Part shown: positions 8,684 through 19,239 of the stretch, in pieces
How positions within the stretch are numbered: the stretch's first letter is position 1
How the letters are laid out: the number at the start of each line of letters is the position of its first letter
DNA from: Caballeronia udeis
GTDB lineage: Bacteria; Pseudomonadota; Gammaproteobacteria; Burkholderiales; Burkholderiaceae
DNA: 64,000 nucleotides
Direction of reading: 5' to 3'
NCBI RefSeq assembly: GCF_001544555.2
Contig: NZ_FCOK02000036.1
Span: 25,502 to 89,501, forward strand
The notes under the pieces: generated by a model
Seen by the model: the letters and a program-made list of their open reading frames with translations, nothing else
Told to the model about the DNA's origin: nothing
Database searches by the model: none
Made by a program: the position numbers and the translations under genes

Positions 8684-11600
8684 TGAACGGACGGAGCGGC
8701 TTGGTGCACCGCTTTACTCAAGCGGCGCTTTTCGATCCACGCGTGGACCATGCCGAATACGACCGGGACGAAAAGAAGGGTGGAGACCGTGCCTATCGCC
8801 AGGCCGCCGATCACGGCACGCCCAAGCGGCGCATTCTGTTCGCCGCCGTCGCCCAGGCCGAGCGCCATGGGCAACATGCCGATCAGCATGGCGAGCGCAG
8901 TCATCAGCACGGGCCGGAAGCGGTTGAAACCGGCTTCAAGGGCAGCGGTCAGCGGCGCCGCGCCGCCTTGCAGCATCTCGCGCGCCGTGTTGATGACAAG
9001 AATGCTGTTGGCCGTTGCAATGCCGATGCACAGGATCGTGCCGGTGAGCGCGGGGACGCTGAGCGTGGTGTGCGTGGCGAAGAGCATCCACGCGATACCC
9101 GCCAGCGACGCGGGCAAGCCGCTGATGATGATCAGCGGGTCGATCCACGACTGGAAGTTCACGACCATCAGCAGGTAGACCAGCGCAATGGCGAATACGA
9201 GTCCCAGTCCCAGGCCGCTGAACGATTCGTTCATCGACTGAACCTGGCCGCGGATGACGATCGACGAGCCGGCGGGCAACTGTGCCTGTGCCTGGTCGAC
9301 GAGCCGGGTCACGTCCGACGCTACGCCGCCCAGGTCGCGCCCTTGTGCTGAAGCGAAGATATCGAGCACGGGCTGTACGTTGTAGTGCGAGACCACGGCT
9401 TGCTGCGTGCCGCGTGACATCGTGCCCAATGAACCCAGCAGGCCTTGTGGCGACGGTGAGGCTGCGTCCTTCGTCAGCGGCACGTTCGCCAGTGTCTGCA
9501 GCGAATGAATGTCGTATTGCGGTACTTCAGTCATCAACGGATAACTCACGCCGTTCTTCGGATCGAGCCAGAAGTTCGGCGTGGTTTGCGAACTGCCCGA
9601 CAGCGCGATCAGCAGGTTCTGCGCGACATCGCGTTGCGTGAGGCCGGCTTGCATCGCCTTGGTCCGGTCCACGTTGACGTTGATCGCGGGCTCGTCGCCG
9701 GGCTGCTGAATGCGGGCATCGACCAGACCACGCACGGTCCTCAGCTTTGCCAGCAAGTTGTTCGCCACCACGCGGTTCTGGGCGAGCTTGTTGCCGACGA
9801 TCTGGATGTCGATCGGCGCGGGGAGACCGAAATTCAGGATCTGGCTGACGATATCCGCCGGGAGGAACGCGAACGTGGTGCCGGGGAACGACGCGGTCAA
9901 TACGTTGCGCAATTTCGCCACGTAGTCCGCCGTGGGTGCGTGTCCTTTCTTCAACGTGATCATGATGTCCGCGTCAGCCGATCCGACTGGCGCCGACGAG
10001 TCATAGGTCAGGTTGATGCCGCTTACCGGCACGCCGATATTGTCGAGCAACGCGGCCTCGTCCGACTTCGGAATGACGGTGCGGATTTTCGCTTCGACTT
10101 CGTCTACGAGACGCGCGGTCTGCTCGATCCGGGTCCCGGTGGGGGCGCGCATGTGCAGGCGGATTTCACCGGTATCGACAGCCGGGAAAAAGTCGCGGCC
10201 TGTGAAGGGCACGAGCGCTAGTGACCCTAGGCAGAGCAGCATGAACACCAGCAGGAACCGGCGGCGGTTTTCAATGGCGCGGCCGAGCGTCGCCTTGTAG
10301 CCGTGGCGCAATTTTTCGAAACGACGTTCGAAGCCGGCCTGGAACCGTATCAGGAAAGCGAACGGTCCGCGCGCGGGACTGCCGTCTTTCGAAGGCATTT
10401 TCATCAGGTACATGGCGAGGGTCGGAATCAGCGTGCGCGAGAAGAAGTAGGACGCGCACATCGCAAACACAACCGCCTCGGCCAGGGGCACAAATAAATA
10501 GCGGGCTACTCCCGAGAGCAGGAACATCGGCACGAACACAATGCAGATGGAGAGCGTTGAAACGAAGGTCGGGACCGCGATCTCGCCCGATCCGTTGAGA
10601 ATGGCGTCGTGCAGCGGCTCACCCTGTTCCAGATGGTGCGTGATGTTCTCGATAGCAACCGTCGCGTCGTCGACCAGGATCCCGACCGCCAGCGCCAGCC
10701 CTCCGAGGGTCATGATGTTGATGGTTTGCCCGAGCGCGGACAACGCGATCAGCGAGGTCAGCACCGAGAGCGGGATGGTGACGGCAATGATCAGGGTCGC
10801 ACGCCAGCTGCCGAGGAACAGCAGGATCATCAGCGCAGTCAGGCATGCCGCGATCAGCGCTTCCCGCACGACGCCGGTCACCGCCGACTTCACGAATACC
10901 GACTGATCGGAAAGCGGCGTGATGTGCAGCGCCTTCGGCAATCCTGCCGCGATCTTCGGCAGCATGGACTTGATCTGCGAGATGATTGTCAGCGTCGACG
11001 TGCTGCCGGTCTTTTCCACCGTAAGCAGCGCGGCGCGCTTGCCGTCGCTGCGCACGATATTGGTCTGCGGCGCATACCCGTCACGCACCTGCGCAACGTC
11101 CCGTACGTACACCACGCCACCTTTGACGGTCTTGATCGGCAGGTTGTTGAGCGCCGCGACGCTGTCCGTGCTGCCGTTCATCTGCACGTTGTATTCGCGT
11201 GCCCCGATCTTGGCCGTGCCGCCCGGCAGGATCAGGTTCTGCGCATTGACGGCATTGACCACGTCGCTTGGCGACAAGCCTTTGGCCTGCAGCGCACGCG
11301 GATCGATGTCGATCATGATCTGGCGGATCTTGCCGCCGAATGGCAGCGGGACGGCGGCGCCCTGCACCGTCGCAAGCTGTGTGCGAATAAAGCTGTTGCC
11401 CAGGTCGTAGAGCGTTTGCTCAGGCAGCGTATTGCTCGACAACCCCAGCTGCAGGATAGGGACGGTCGACGCGTTGTACGTAATGATGTTCGGCGGCAAC
11501 GTGCCCGGCGGCAGCACGCGCAGAATTGACTCGGAATTCGAGCCGGCTTCGGCGATGGCGCGGTTGATGTCCGCGCCGGGATGAAAGAAGATCTTGATGA

Positions 11601-11871
11601 CCGAGACGCCGTTCAGCGACTGCGATTCAATATGTTCGATGTCGTCAACATCCGAAGTCAGTGCACGTTCATAGTTCGACGTGATCCGGTTCGCCATGTC
11701 TTCCGCGGAGAACCCGTTAAACGACCAGACAATGCTGACCACCGGGATATTGATATTCGGAAAAATATCCGTAGGCGTACGCATGATGGCGAGCGGTCCG
11801 ATCACAAACAGCAGGATCGCGAGCACAATGAAGGTATAGGGCCTGCGTAGGGCCAGTCTGACAATCCACAT
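8680..11871 (-). CDS. RND efflux pump permease (AcrB/CzcA superfamily)
   Basis: 1063 aa from the ATG at 11871. The open frame runs 32 codons further up, but the family starts with MWIVRLALRRPYTF, directly before helix 1. The protein has the duplicated six-helix plus periplasmic-loop layout. Proton-relay aspartates sit in the fourth helix (GILVDDATVAIENI), and the porter domain includes GRDFFPAVDTGEIRLHMRAPTGT. First gene of the operon pump-adaptor-channel. The porter loops look like the hydrophobic/amphiphilic type rather than the metal-exporting CzcA type, but that is inference. No dedicated regulator is adjacent. Confidence 0.95.
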   Translation of the reverse strand: MWIVRLALRRPYTFIVLAILLFVIGPLAIMRTPTDIFPNINIPVVSIVWSFNGFSAEDMANRITSNYERALTSDVDDIEHIESQSLNGVSVIKIFFHPGADINRAIAEAGSNSESILRVLPPGTLPPNIITYNASTVPILQLGLSSNTLPEQTLYDLGNSFIRTQLATVQGAAVPLPFGGKIRQIMIDIDPRALQAKGLSPSDVVNAVNAQNLILPGGTAKIGAREYNVQMNGSTDSVAALNNLPIKTVKGGVVYVRDVAQVRDGYAPQTNIVRSDGKRAALLTVEKTGSTSTLTIISQIKSMLPKIAAGLPKALHITPLSDQSVFVKSAVTGVVREALIAACLTALMILLFLGSWRATLIIAVTIPLSVLTSLIALSALGQTINIMTLGGLALAVGILVDDATVAIENITHHLEQGEPLHDAILNGSGEIAVPTFVSTLSICIVFVPMFLLSGVARYLFVPLAEAVVFAMCASYFFSRTLIPTLAMYLMKMPSKDGSPARGPFAFLIRFQAGFERRFEKLRHGYKATLGRAIENRRRFLLVFMLLCLGSLALVPFTGRDFFPAVDTGEIRLHMRAPTGTRIEQTARLVDEVEAKIRTVIPKSDEAALLDNIGVPVSGINLTYDSSAPVGSADADIMITLKKGHAPTADYVAKLRNVLTASFPGTTFAFLPADIVSQILNFGLPAPIDIQIVGNKLAQNRVVANNLLAKLRTVRGLVDARIQQPGDEPAINVNVDRTKAMQAGLTQRDVAQNLLIALSGSSQTTPNFWLDPKNGVSYPLMTEVPQYDIHSLQTLANVPLTKDAASPSPQGLLGSLGTMSRGTQQAVVSHYNVQPVLDIFASAQGRDLGGVASDVTRLVDQAQAQLPAGSSIVIRGQVQSMNESFSGLGLGLVFAIALVYLLMVVNFQSWIDPLIIISGLPASLAGIAWMLFATHTTLSVPALTGTILCIGIATANSILVINTAREMLQGGAAPLTAALEAGFNRFRPVLMTALAMLIGMLPMALGLGDGGEQNAPLGRAVIGGLAIGTVSTLLFVPVVFGMVHAWIEKRRLSKAVHQAAPSVQ

Positions 11872-12148
11872 GGGTATTCCCGGAAGATTAAGCAGCGTGT
11901 GAAAGGCGGAGACTTCGTAACGTGCGGCCAGTGTGACGAACCGGCCTTTACCCGGTTCTGACCGCAAGATTACAAAGCTGTTATCTCCGAAAGCCGGGAT
12001 TCACAACATGACGATCTTGTCATCTGGGCGTCAGCTTTGAGTCAGGACCTGCCGCGCAAAATGAAGTCGCTTACCGTTGCTTACCGGACGGTGAAGCATC
12101 GGCTTCATTCATTGAGGGTGAAGCCACTTTTCAAAGAGGCGACTCATC

Positions 12149-12451
12149 ATGAAAGCACTGATCTGCACAACACTTGCGCTTGTCCTGGCTGCACCCGCCA
12201 TGTCGTTCGCCCAACAATCCACGAACGAGCCTGTCACGCGTGCCCAGGTGCGGGCGGACCTCGTCCAGCTCGAGAACGCGGGATGGCGTCCAAGCTCGCA
12301 GGACGCTTATTATCCGAGTGACATTCAGGCTGCTGAAGCACGCGTGCATGCCGGAGACACCGCCACCGGTTTCGGCGGAGTGACGGAGAACGGAACGTCA
12401 ATGTCGCAGCCGTCGACAAGCGGAACCACGGTGGCCCCGGCTGGTCAGTAA
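12149..12451 (+). CDS. DUF4148 family exported protein
   Basis: 100 aa. A clear signal peptide (cleavage near AMSFAQQ) is followed by the DUF4148 core: an Arg-containing helix (TRAQVRADLVQLENAGW), then a YYPSDIQAAEARV segment. The tail is rich in Ser, Thr and Gly. Short periplasmic DUF4148 proteins are abundant in Burkholderia and relatives, and their function is unknown. A purine-rich AAAGAGGCGACTC stretch lies just before the ATG. It stands alone and is divergent from the efflux operon. Confidence 0.85.
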   Translation: MKALICTTLALVLAAPAMSFAQQSTNEPVTRAQVRADLVQLENAGWRPSSQDAYYPSDIQAAEARVHAGDTATGFGGVTENGTSMSQPSTSGTTVAPAGQ

Positions 12452-12739
12452 TTCGGACGGTGGTGCAGGGCGCACTGGCGAGCGCGGTTCATGCGATGCC
12501 GCAGTATTTTCGCGGGCGGCCTGGTTAGCCGTGGTCTGCCTGACGTGTGATTTTCCCGGATCTTTAGCCGGATCGCTTGGTGCCGCTTAGCGGGCATTGC
12601 TGCGAATGAAAGAAGTGGTGGCCGCTGACAGAAACAACGGCGTAGATGACGGTACTGAGCGGCTAAGCACCGGACCAACCAACGTCCGGCGCTTAGCCGC
12701 TGCACAAACCTGGCTCCAACTCAGCCTATCAACAACGCA
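12452..12739. other. intergenic region with long inverted repeat
   Basis: No gene is visible between the DUF4148 gene and glpF. The only structured content is the inverted repeat at 12658-12701, listed separately. Confidence 0.5.
12658..12701. repeat. 44-bp inverted repeat between convergent genes
   Basis: The left arm AGCGGCTAAGC(A)CCGGA pairs with TCCGG(C)GCTTAGCCGCT on the right: 16 pairs with one mismatch around a 10-base loop. It sits between the plus-strand DUF4148 gene and the 3' end of minus-strand glpF, which fits a bidirectional terminator or a REP-like element. There is no long T run on either side, so a classic intrinsic terminator is not certain. Confidence 0.7.
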
Positions 12740-13600
12740 TCAGGTGCGCTGGCCTTGCTCGCAAATTTCGCCATTGGCTTCCGCTTGCAATGCACGCACG
12801 CGCGCCGGCAGGAAGGGGTGAATCAGCAGTTGGTAAGCACCGCCGCCAATCACGCCGCCTATCAACGGGGCCGCCACCGGAATCCACCAGTAGTTGTCCG
12901 GCGAAGGCAGCGCGGATGAACCCCAGCCTGAAAAATACGCAAACAGACGCGGGCCAAGATCACGAGCCGGATTCATTGCCCAGGCTTCCAGATAGCCCAT
13001 TGACGACCCGAGGATTGCCACCAGGAACCCGATCATGAGCGCACCCGCATTTGCCTGGGGCGCCATTTCGTTGAATTGCTCGGTAATCGCGAAAATCCCG
13101 AACAGAAGGAACGCGGTCAGGATGACTTCATCGGAGAATGCATGCATGGGGCTGATGGCCAGGCCCGGATGCGTAAAGAACACGCCCGCTGCGCCGCCGT
13201 CCGCCCGCGACAGGTGATGAATCGCGTTGTAATGGTCGATCACCGGCCCGAACAGCGCATAAACAATGACGGCGCCCAATATGCCGCCAATGAGTTGCGC
13301 TGCCCAGTAGGGCAACACTTTCTTCCACGAGAAACCGCGGAATAGCGCAAGGGCCAGTGTCACTGCGGGGTTGGCATGGGTGCCCGAAATGGAGCCTGTG
13401 ACATAGATGGCCAGCGTCACGGCCAGGCCCCACGACATGCAGACACCCCAGTAAGCATTCACATACGGGCTGGGATCGTACAGCACGTACATGCACGCCA
13501 CCGAATCTCCAAACGCGATGATGATAAGAACGGCGAGAGCCTCTGAGATGAGTTCGCCGACAAATTGCCTGCTGGTAGGTTTTGCAATAGTTGATGACAT
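12740..13600 (-). CDS. glpF: glycerol uptake facilitator GlpF (MIP family)
   Basis: 286 aa with six predicted membrane helices and the two half-helix NPA motifs of the aquaporin fold: HANPAV at 76-81 and MNPARDLGPR at 209-218. The Asp after the second NPAR is the mark of glycerol-conducting GlpF as opposed to water-only aquaporins. It lies 118 bp downstream of glpK on the same strand, so uptake and phosphorylation of glycerol are probably encoded together. glpD and glpR, often close in relatives, are not in the window. The C-terminal 15 residues are polar and variable. Confidence 0.95.
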   Translation of the reverse strand: MSSTIAKPTSRQFVGELISEALAVLIIIAFGDSVACMYVLYDPSPYVNAYWGVCMSWGLAVTLAIYVTGSISGTHANPAVTLALALFRGFSWKKVLPYWAAQLIGGILGAVIVYALFGPVIDHYNAIHHLSRADGGAAGVFFTHPGLAISPMHAFSDEVILTAFLLFGIFAITEQFNEMAPQANAGALMIGFLVAILGSSMGYLEAWAMNPARDLGPRLFAYFSGWGSSALPSPDNYWWIPVAAPLIGGVIGGGAYQLLIHPFLPARVRALQAEANGEICEQGQRT

Positions 13601-13718
13601 TAGGAATCCTTAAAAGAGGAGCTGCGCGGCGGCAGAAGACACCCGGATAGACGCGACCGCCGAGGCACACGCTGAACTCAGGTTCGACCTGATGTTCAGG
13701 TGGCACTCTGAATGGCGC

Positions 13719-15218
<1,500 letters not shown>

Positions 15219-15986
15219 TGTGTCTTCTCCACTGGTTTTTTAAATGGATCGCCGCTTCTTGCATGATGCCTCGCGGCGTTGCTGACTTCTTGTTTTGACT
15301 GCGGTTTCGGTGAGACGGGCGCGTCCGCGAAAATTACGTTTTGATTGCGATGTTAAATCCGGTTAACCGTTTGATGCAGTTAGGGTAAAGGCCGCCAAAA
15401 GGGCGGGATGAAGGCGCGGTTCATCGAATTCGCCCTGTTCGTAAAAGAACACCGGCATGCGAGACCCGCGAGAAACGCACATCATGCCGGCTTGGCCAAT
15501 ACGCGCGCTATTGCCGGAAAATCAGCCATTGCGCGTTGATCTGGGTCATTCGCTCGTGTCAATTAAGAAAATCTATCGAACCGATAATGTTCGAATTCGA
15601 ATGCTAGTGAACAAAATCGAAAATGTAAAGGCACTTTTGTGACGGGTAGCCGCGTGTGCGGGACACCGCTTCGGAGTTAGTGGAAAACCTCGAAACAGTG
15701 TCGGTAAGAATCTTTGAAAGTTCGAAAGGGAACGGACACATCAGGCAATAACGTCCGCAATAGGGGTGACTCTGCAAGCGGAGGTTTGGACGTGCCGACG
15801 GCCCCGGTTCGATGGACATGCAAGCCGAGTGCCGGCTTGCATGTCTGCTATCGAATCGCGATTGTTTGGAGGGGGCTTCAGGGCATCTGGCAATCCGGCA
15901 ACAATTTGCCGGTGCAGGTAGAGTAAAACTCCGCGACGAGGAAGTTCGTTGCGGCTGATGCAACATCGAAAGAACAGAGGCCAACC
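15219..15986. other. intergenic region upstream of glpK, no recognisable gene
   Basis: A 768-bp divergent gap between glpK and the exported protein at 15987. The part from about 15555 to 15630 is AT-rich with several TCGAA/TTCGAA words, suggestive of regulatory DNA. Short open frames here show no family resemblance. Confidence 0.5.
15586..15605. promoter_or_regulatory. possible GlpR-type operator
   Basis: The 20-mer AATGTTCGAATTCGAATGCT resembles the enterobacterial GlpR operator (ATGTTCG and CGAACAT half-sites around a short AT centre). An overlapping CGAAC-N7-GTTCG inverted repeat starts just upstream. It lies about 370 bp from glpK, which is far for simple repression, and no glpR is in the window. 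Suggestive only. Confidence 0.3.
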
Positions 15987-16445
15987 ATGCGGGTCCCCAG
16001 GCAGGTCAGTAAGCTTATTCGAGTTGTCGCCGTGGTCGCGCTTGCGCCCTTCGGGTGTTTGTCGACATCTGCACATGCAAGCGCGGTAGAAGAACAGCTC
16101 AATTGCAAATCGACGGGCCATGTGTTTATCAGCGCGCTGATGCAGAGCGGTGAGATACAGCAGAAGCCCATGCACGTCGAGAAGAATTCAATCAACGCGT
16201 TCCGGCCCGCCCGGGGCGTGAAGCTGACGGCGTTCGATCTCCCGGTCTTTGTGGTGCTCGGCTACGAGAAGGATGATCCGCTCTTCAAGCCGGGCAAGGG
16301 CGATCCTGTTGCCGACTGGGCCTACGGCGTAGTGGTGACAGGCACGTCCGACGACGTCAGGGACCGCCTGCATCAAATAGGCAGCGACGCTATTGTTCAC
16401 GAAGTCACGCCAGTGATGACGGCGATTCTTTGTCAGGCCCATTGA
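15987..16445 (+). CDS. exported protein of unknown function
   Basis: 152 aa with a basic N-terminus and hydrophobic signal segment (VVAVVALAPFGCLSTSAHA), so probably periplasmic. The mature part has two cysteines (in LNCKSTGH and near the end, ILCQAH) that could form a disulfide, and a central VFVVLGYEKDDPLF segment. I do not recognise the family. It is transcribed away from glpK and stands alone before the convergent Bcr/CflA exporter. Confidence 0.7.
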   Translation: MRVPRQVSKLIRVVAVVALAPFGCLSTSAHASAVEEQLNCKSTGHVFISALMQSGEIQQKPMHVEKNSINAFRPARGVKLTAFDLPVFVVLGYEKDDPLFKPGKGDPVADWAYGVVVTGTSDDVRDRLHQIGSDAIVHEVTPVMTAILCQAH

Positions 16446-16521
16446 TCTCATAGGACCGCATCGTGAGGGTGGCATTGCGGGCCTGGGCAACGCGTTTGCC
16501 GCTCAATGCCATGCGGGTTTC

Positions 16522-17730
16522 CTATTCTGCCGCTGCTGGCAGTTGCACGTTTTCGGTGCGCAGCGTGAGGCGGGCGATGGCAAACGCCAGCAACGCGGAG
16601 AGTGCGATTGCAACCATCATCGGCTTGGGCGCGCCATCGGCGAACAGGCCGGACACGGCCATCACCGCAGCGCCGATCACGAACTGCAATGCACCCATCA
16701 GCGCCGAAGCCGTACCGGCAATTGCCCCATGACTTTCAAGCGACAACACTGCGGCAGTCGGCAATACCAGCCCCAGGAAGCCATAGCCGACAAACAGGAA
16801 GACCATCATCAGCGCGAGGCTGTCGGCGCCCGCCAGAAACAGCATGGCTACGATGCTCATTGCAATCGCGAAACCGGTAACCGCCACGCGAATGACGCGC
16901 GGCAGGCCGTACCGGGCAGTGAGGCGTGCAGTCAACTGGCTGAAGCCGAAAAACGCCGCCGCGTTAAGCGCGAAGCACAAGCTGAACAGGGTGGGCGACA
17001 AGCCATAGTGGTTGATGATCACGAATGAGGCGCTTGCCAGGTAGATAAAAAACGACGAGACGCCGAACGCGCCGACAAACGTGAGACCAAGGAACATCGG
17101 ATCACTAAGTAACTTTCGATATCCCGCGAACGCACTTGCCCACGAGCTACCGGCGCGATGATGGATTTCCCGCGTCTCTTTCAATTGCGTAGCCGCAAGC
17201 ACGAGCGCAAGTCCGCCCGCCACGGTCAGTGCCCAGAAGACGCCGCGCCAGCCGAACGCCGCAATGATGAAACTGCCGGTCAGCGGCGCCAGGAGCGGAG
17301 ACACACTCACGACGAGCATAAGCAGCGACATGAGGCGGGTGGCGTCGTGACCGGTGTAAAGGTCCCGCACGATGGCGCGCGGAACGACCATGCCGGCACA
17401 CGCACCCAACGCCTGGAGCACACGAAAACCGATCAGCACATGCACGTCCGGCGCAAAGGCGCAGCCCACGCTGCCGATGGTGAAAATCGCGAGGCCGACG
17501 TAGATCGGCATCTTGCGGCCGAAGATATCCGAGAGCGGCCCGTACACGAGCTGGCAGACTCCGAGCGTGATGAAAAACACCATGAGGCTCATCTGCACCT
17601 CGGCCGGGGTGGCGTGCAGCGCCCCGCCAATGGACGGCAGCGCGGGCAGGTACATGTCGATGGCGAACGGGCCCACCGCGGTGATCAGGCCCAGCACAAT
17701 GGCAAGTTGAAGAAAGCGTCGTGTCATCAT
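16522..17730 (-). CDS. Bcr/CflA-family multidrug efflux MFS transporter
   Basis: 402 aa from the ATG at 17730. The frame is open 39 codons further up, but the family begins just before the first helix (LAIVLGLITAVGPFAIDMYLP). It has twelve membrane helices. Bcr/CflA signatures are the AIDMYLPALPSI motif after helix 1, the GPLSDIFGRKMPIYVG loop 2-3 motif, and RVLQALGACAGMVVPRAIVRD. Members export bicyclomycin, chloramphenicol, sulfonamides and other small drugs by proton antiport. No regulator is adjacent. Confidence 0.92.
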   Translation of the reverse strand: MMTRRFLQLAIVLGLITAVGPFAIDMYLPALPSIGGALHATPAEVQMSLMVFFITLGVCQLVYGPLSDIFGRKMPIYVGLAIFTIGSVGCAFAPDVHVLIGFRVLQALGACAGMVVPRAIVRDLYTGHDATRLMSLLMLVVSVSPLLAPLTGSFIIAAFGWRGVFWALTVAGGLALVLAATQLKETREIHHRAGSSWASAFAGYRKLLSDPMFLGLTFVGAFGVSSFFIYLASASFVIINHYGLSPTLFSLCFALNAAAFFGFSQLTARLTARYGLPRVIRVAVTGFAIAMSIVAMLFLAGADSLALMMVFLFVGYGFLGLVLPTAAVLSLESHGAIAGTASALMGALQFVIGAAVMAVSGLFADGAPKPMMVAIALSALLAFAIARLTLRTENVQLPAAAE

Positions 17731-18516
17731 TTGTCGGTAGTAAAGAGTGGCGGCATGGTAGTCGAAACCTGCCGGGTCAGGTGCGCGCTGTGCGGTATTG
17801 CGCGCGAGTGAAAATGGGGGCGCGATGCGGTGCGTCCATTGGCGCATTGCCCGATCGCGGCCCTACAGCCATGACGAACGACGTCTTGATAAATCGACAT
17901 TGCCCATCCTGACTATTTCGATATCCATCAGGACGCCCGTCGCAGCGTGAGGTTTCTACACTGGAAAGCGAGTCGGGCGGCGGCGCGGGTACAGCGGCTA
18001 TCGCAGACGAAGGCGCATCGGGGCGCGGGTTTGAAATCCCGGCGTCAAGCGGACACGAACCCTGCATCGGCCGTTCATCGTGTGCACTATAGTGAAATCC
18101 ACGCTGGCGCGCTCAGATGGCCGGGAGACCATGCGGCAGCGCGGGTGACGAACGGAAGGACCACAACAGGCATCACGTCACCTTCTGGTCCCATTCAGGA
18201 AACATGACGTCTGGCGCTGTCGTCAAGCATCCTTATTCGCAGCTTCCCGCCGGGCATCACTGTCCGCGCTTCGACCGAGCCCCTCACCTGGCGATACGCA
18301 CTATACAAATCCCGGATAGTGCTTGAGAAGCGTTATGCCACGCGGCTCAAGGCCGATCGGTCGACCAAACGCGCCTGCGTTTAGGGGTTGCCCCGCATAG
18401 GCGGCGCCAATATCCCGCCACTAGTATCCCCGCCAAGCCTCGGTTGGTTCGCAAAGCGAAACTATGTTCGTATGACGAACAACAAAAATTGCTCTAAGGA
18501 CAGGCGACGGAGATCG
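17731..18516. other. intergenic region, no recognisable gene
   Basis: A 786-bp gap between the divergent drug exporter and the porin remnant. No open frame resembles a known protein. Short palindromic words (for example CACTATAGTG near 18083) occur but no clear regulatory site can be named. Confidence 0.45.
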
Positions 18517-18961
18517 ATGAAAATTTCAACGTTATTCGTGGGCGGGTTCAGTCTGGTCAGCGCATCAGCATTCGCGCAAAGCAGCGTGACTTTGTACGGA
18601 ATCCTTGATACCGGCGTTGAATATGTATCGCATGCGAATGCGGCGGGCGACCATGTCGTGCGCATGCCCGGGATCACCGAACCTGTTCTATCTCGGCGCG
18701 GCGTATCAGATCACCCGGGCGTTCACGCTGGATGGCGAGGTCTTCCGTATCACTAACGCTGAACAGGATGCACGCGCCACCATGGGCACGCTGCGGGGCA
18801 CATATTCGCTGTCCAAGGCCACGGCGATGTATCTGCAGGGCTCGTATCTGAGCAATAGCTCGCAGGGGTGGCACTCCCTCAAATCGGGGGGCGGCGGCAC
18901 CACGCTTCCTGCCGGACAAAACCAGACCGGCTTGATGGCAGGCATTCGTCACGCGTTCTAA
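18517..18961 (+). pseudogene. Gram-negative porin (porin_4/OmpC-like) with large internal deletion
   Basis: The N-terminus is that of a Burkholderia-type trimeric porin: a signal peptide ending SASAFAQ, then SSVTLYGILDTGVEYVSHAN. After about 55 codons the reading shifts frame near 18685 to the last strands of the same family (FYLGAAYQITRAFTLDGEVF, then TYSLSKATAMYLQGSYLSNSS and the terminal GIRHAF). The family is usually about 360-390 aa, so some 230 residues have been lost between the two pieces, with a frame change at the junction. Not functional as an outer-membrane channel. Confidence 0.88.
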
Positions 18962-19239
18962 GCGGGAATAGAACAGGGAATAGGGAACAAGGAGCACGCG
19001 GCAAGGACCGCGCCGCTCCTCAAGCAGTGGGTGTTTTCAGCGTAAGTGCGAGCTTTCAGGATCGGATACACCGGACTAAACTGAGTGCGACTCGACAGAC
19101 CGGCAGCGTGCCCGACGGTCTTGCCGTTCACCCAATCTTCGTCAGTGCCGGTCATCGCTTGTAGTAAGCGTCCTAGCAGTCAGCAACTCCGCGTCGTCCA
19201 GCATGCCCCGAAACGACGTAACAAAACAAAGGATGAGAC
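18962..19239. other. promoter region of the AAHS transporter
   Basis: A 278-bp gap with no gene. An AAAGGATG purine run immediately before the ATG at 19240 serves as the ribosome binding site of the next gene. I could not identify an operator. Confidence 0.4.

Noticed and set aside
7556..8686. 376-codon frame antisense to the efflux adaptor
   Set aside because: Lies entirely opposite a well-supported gene and has the His/Arg-rich composition of an antisense shadow.
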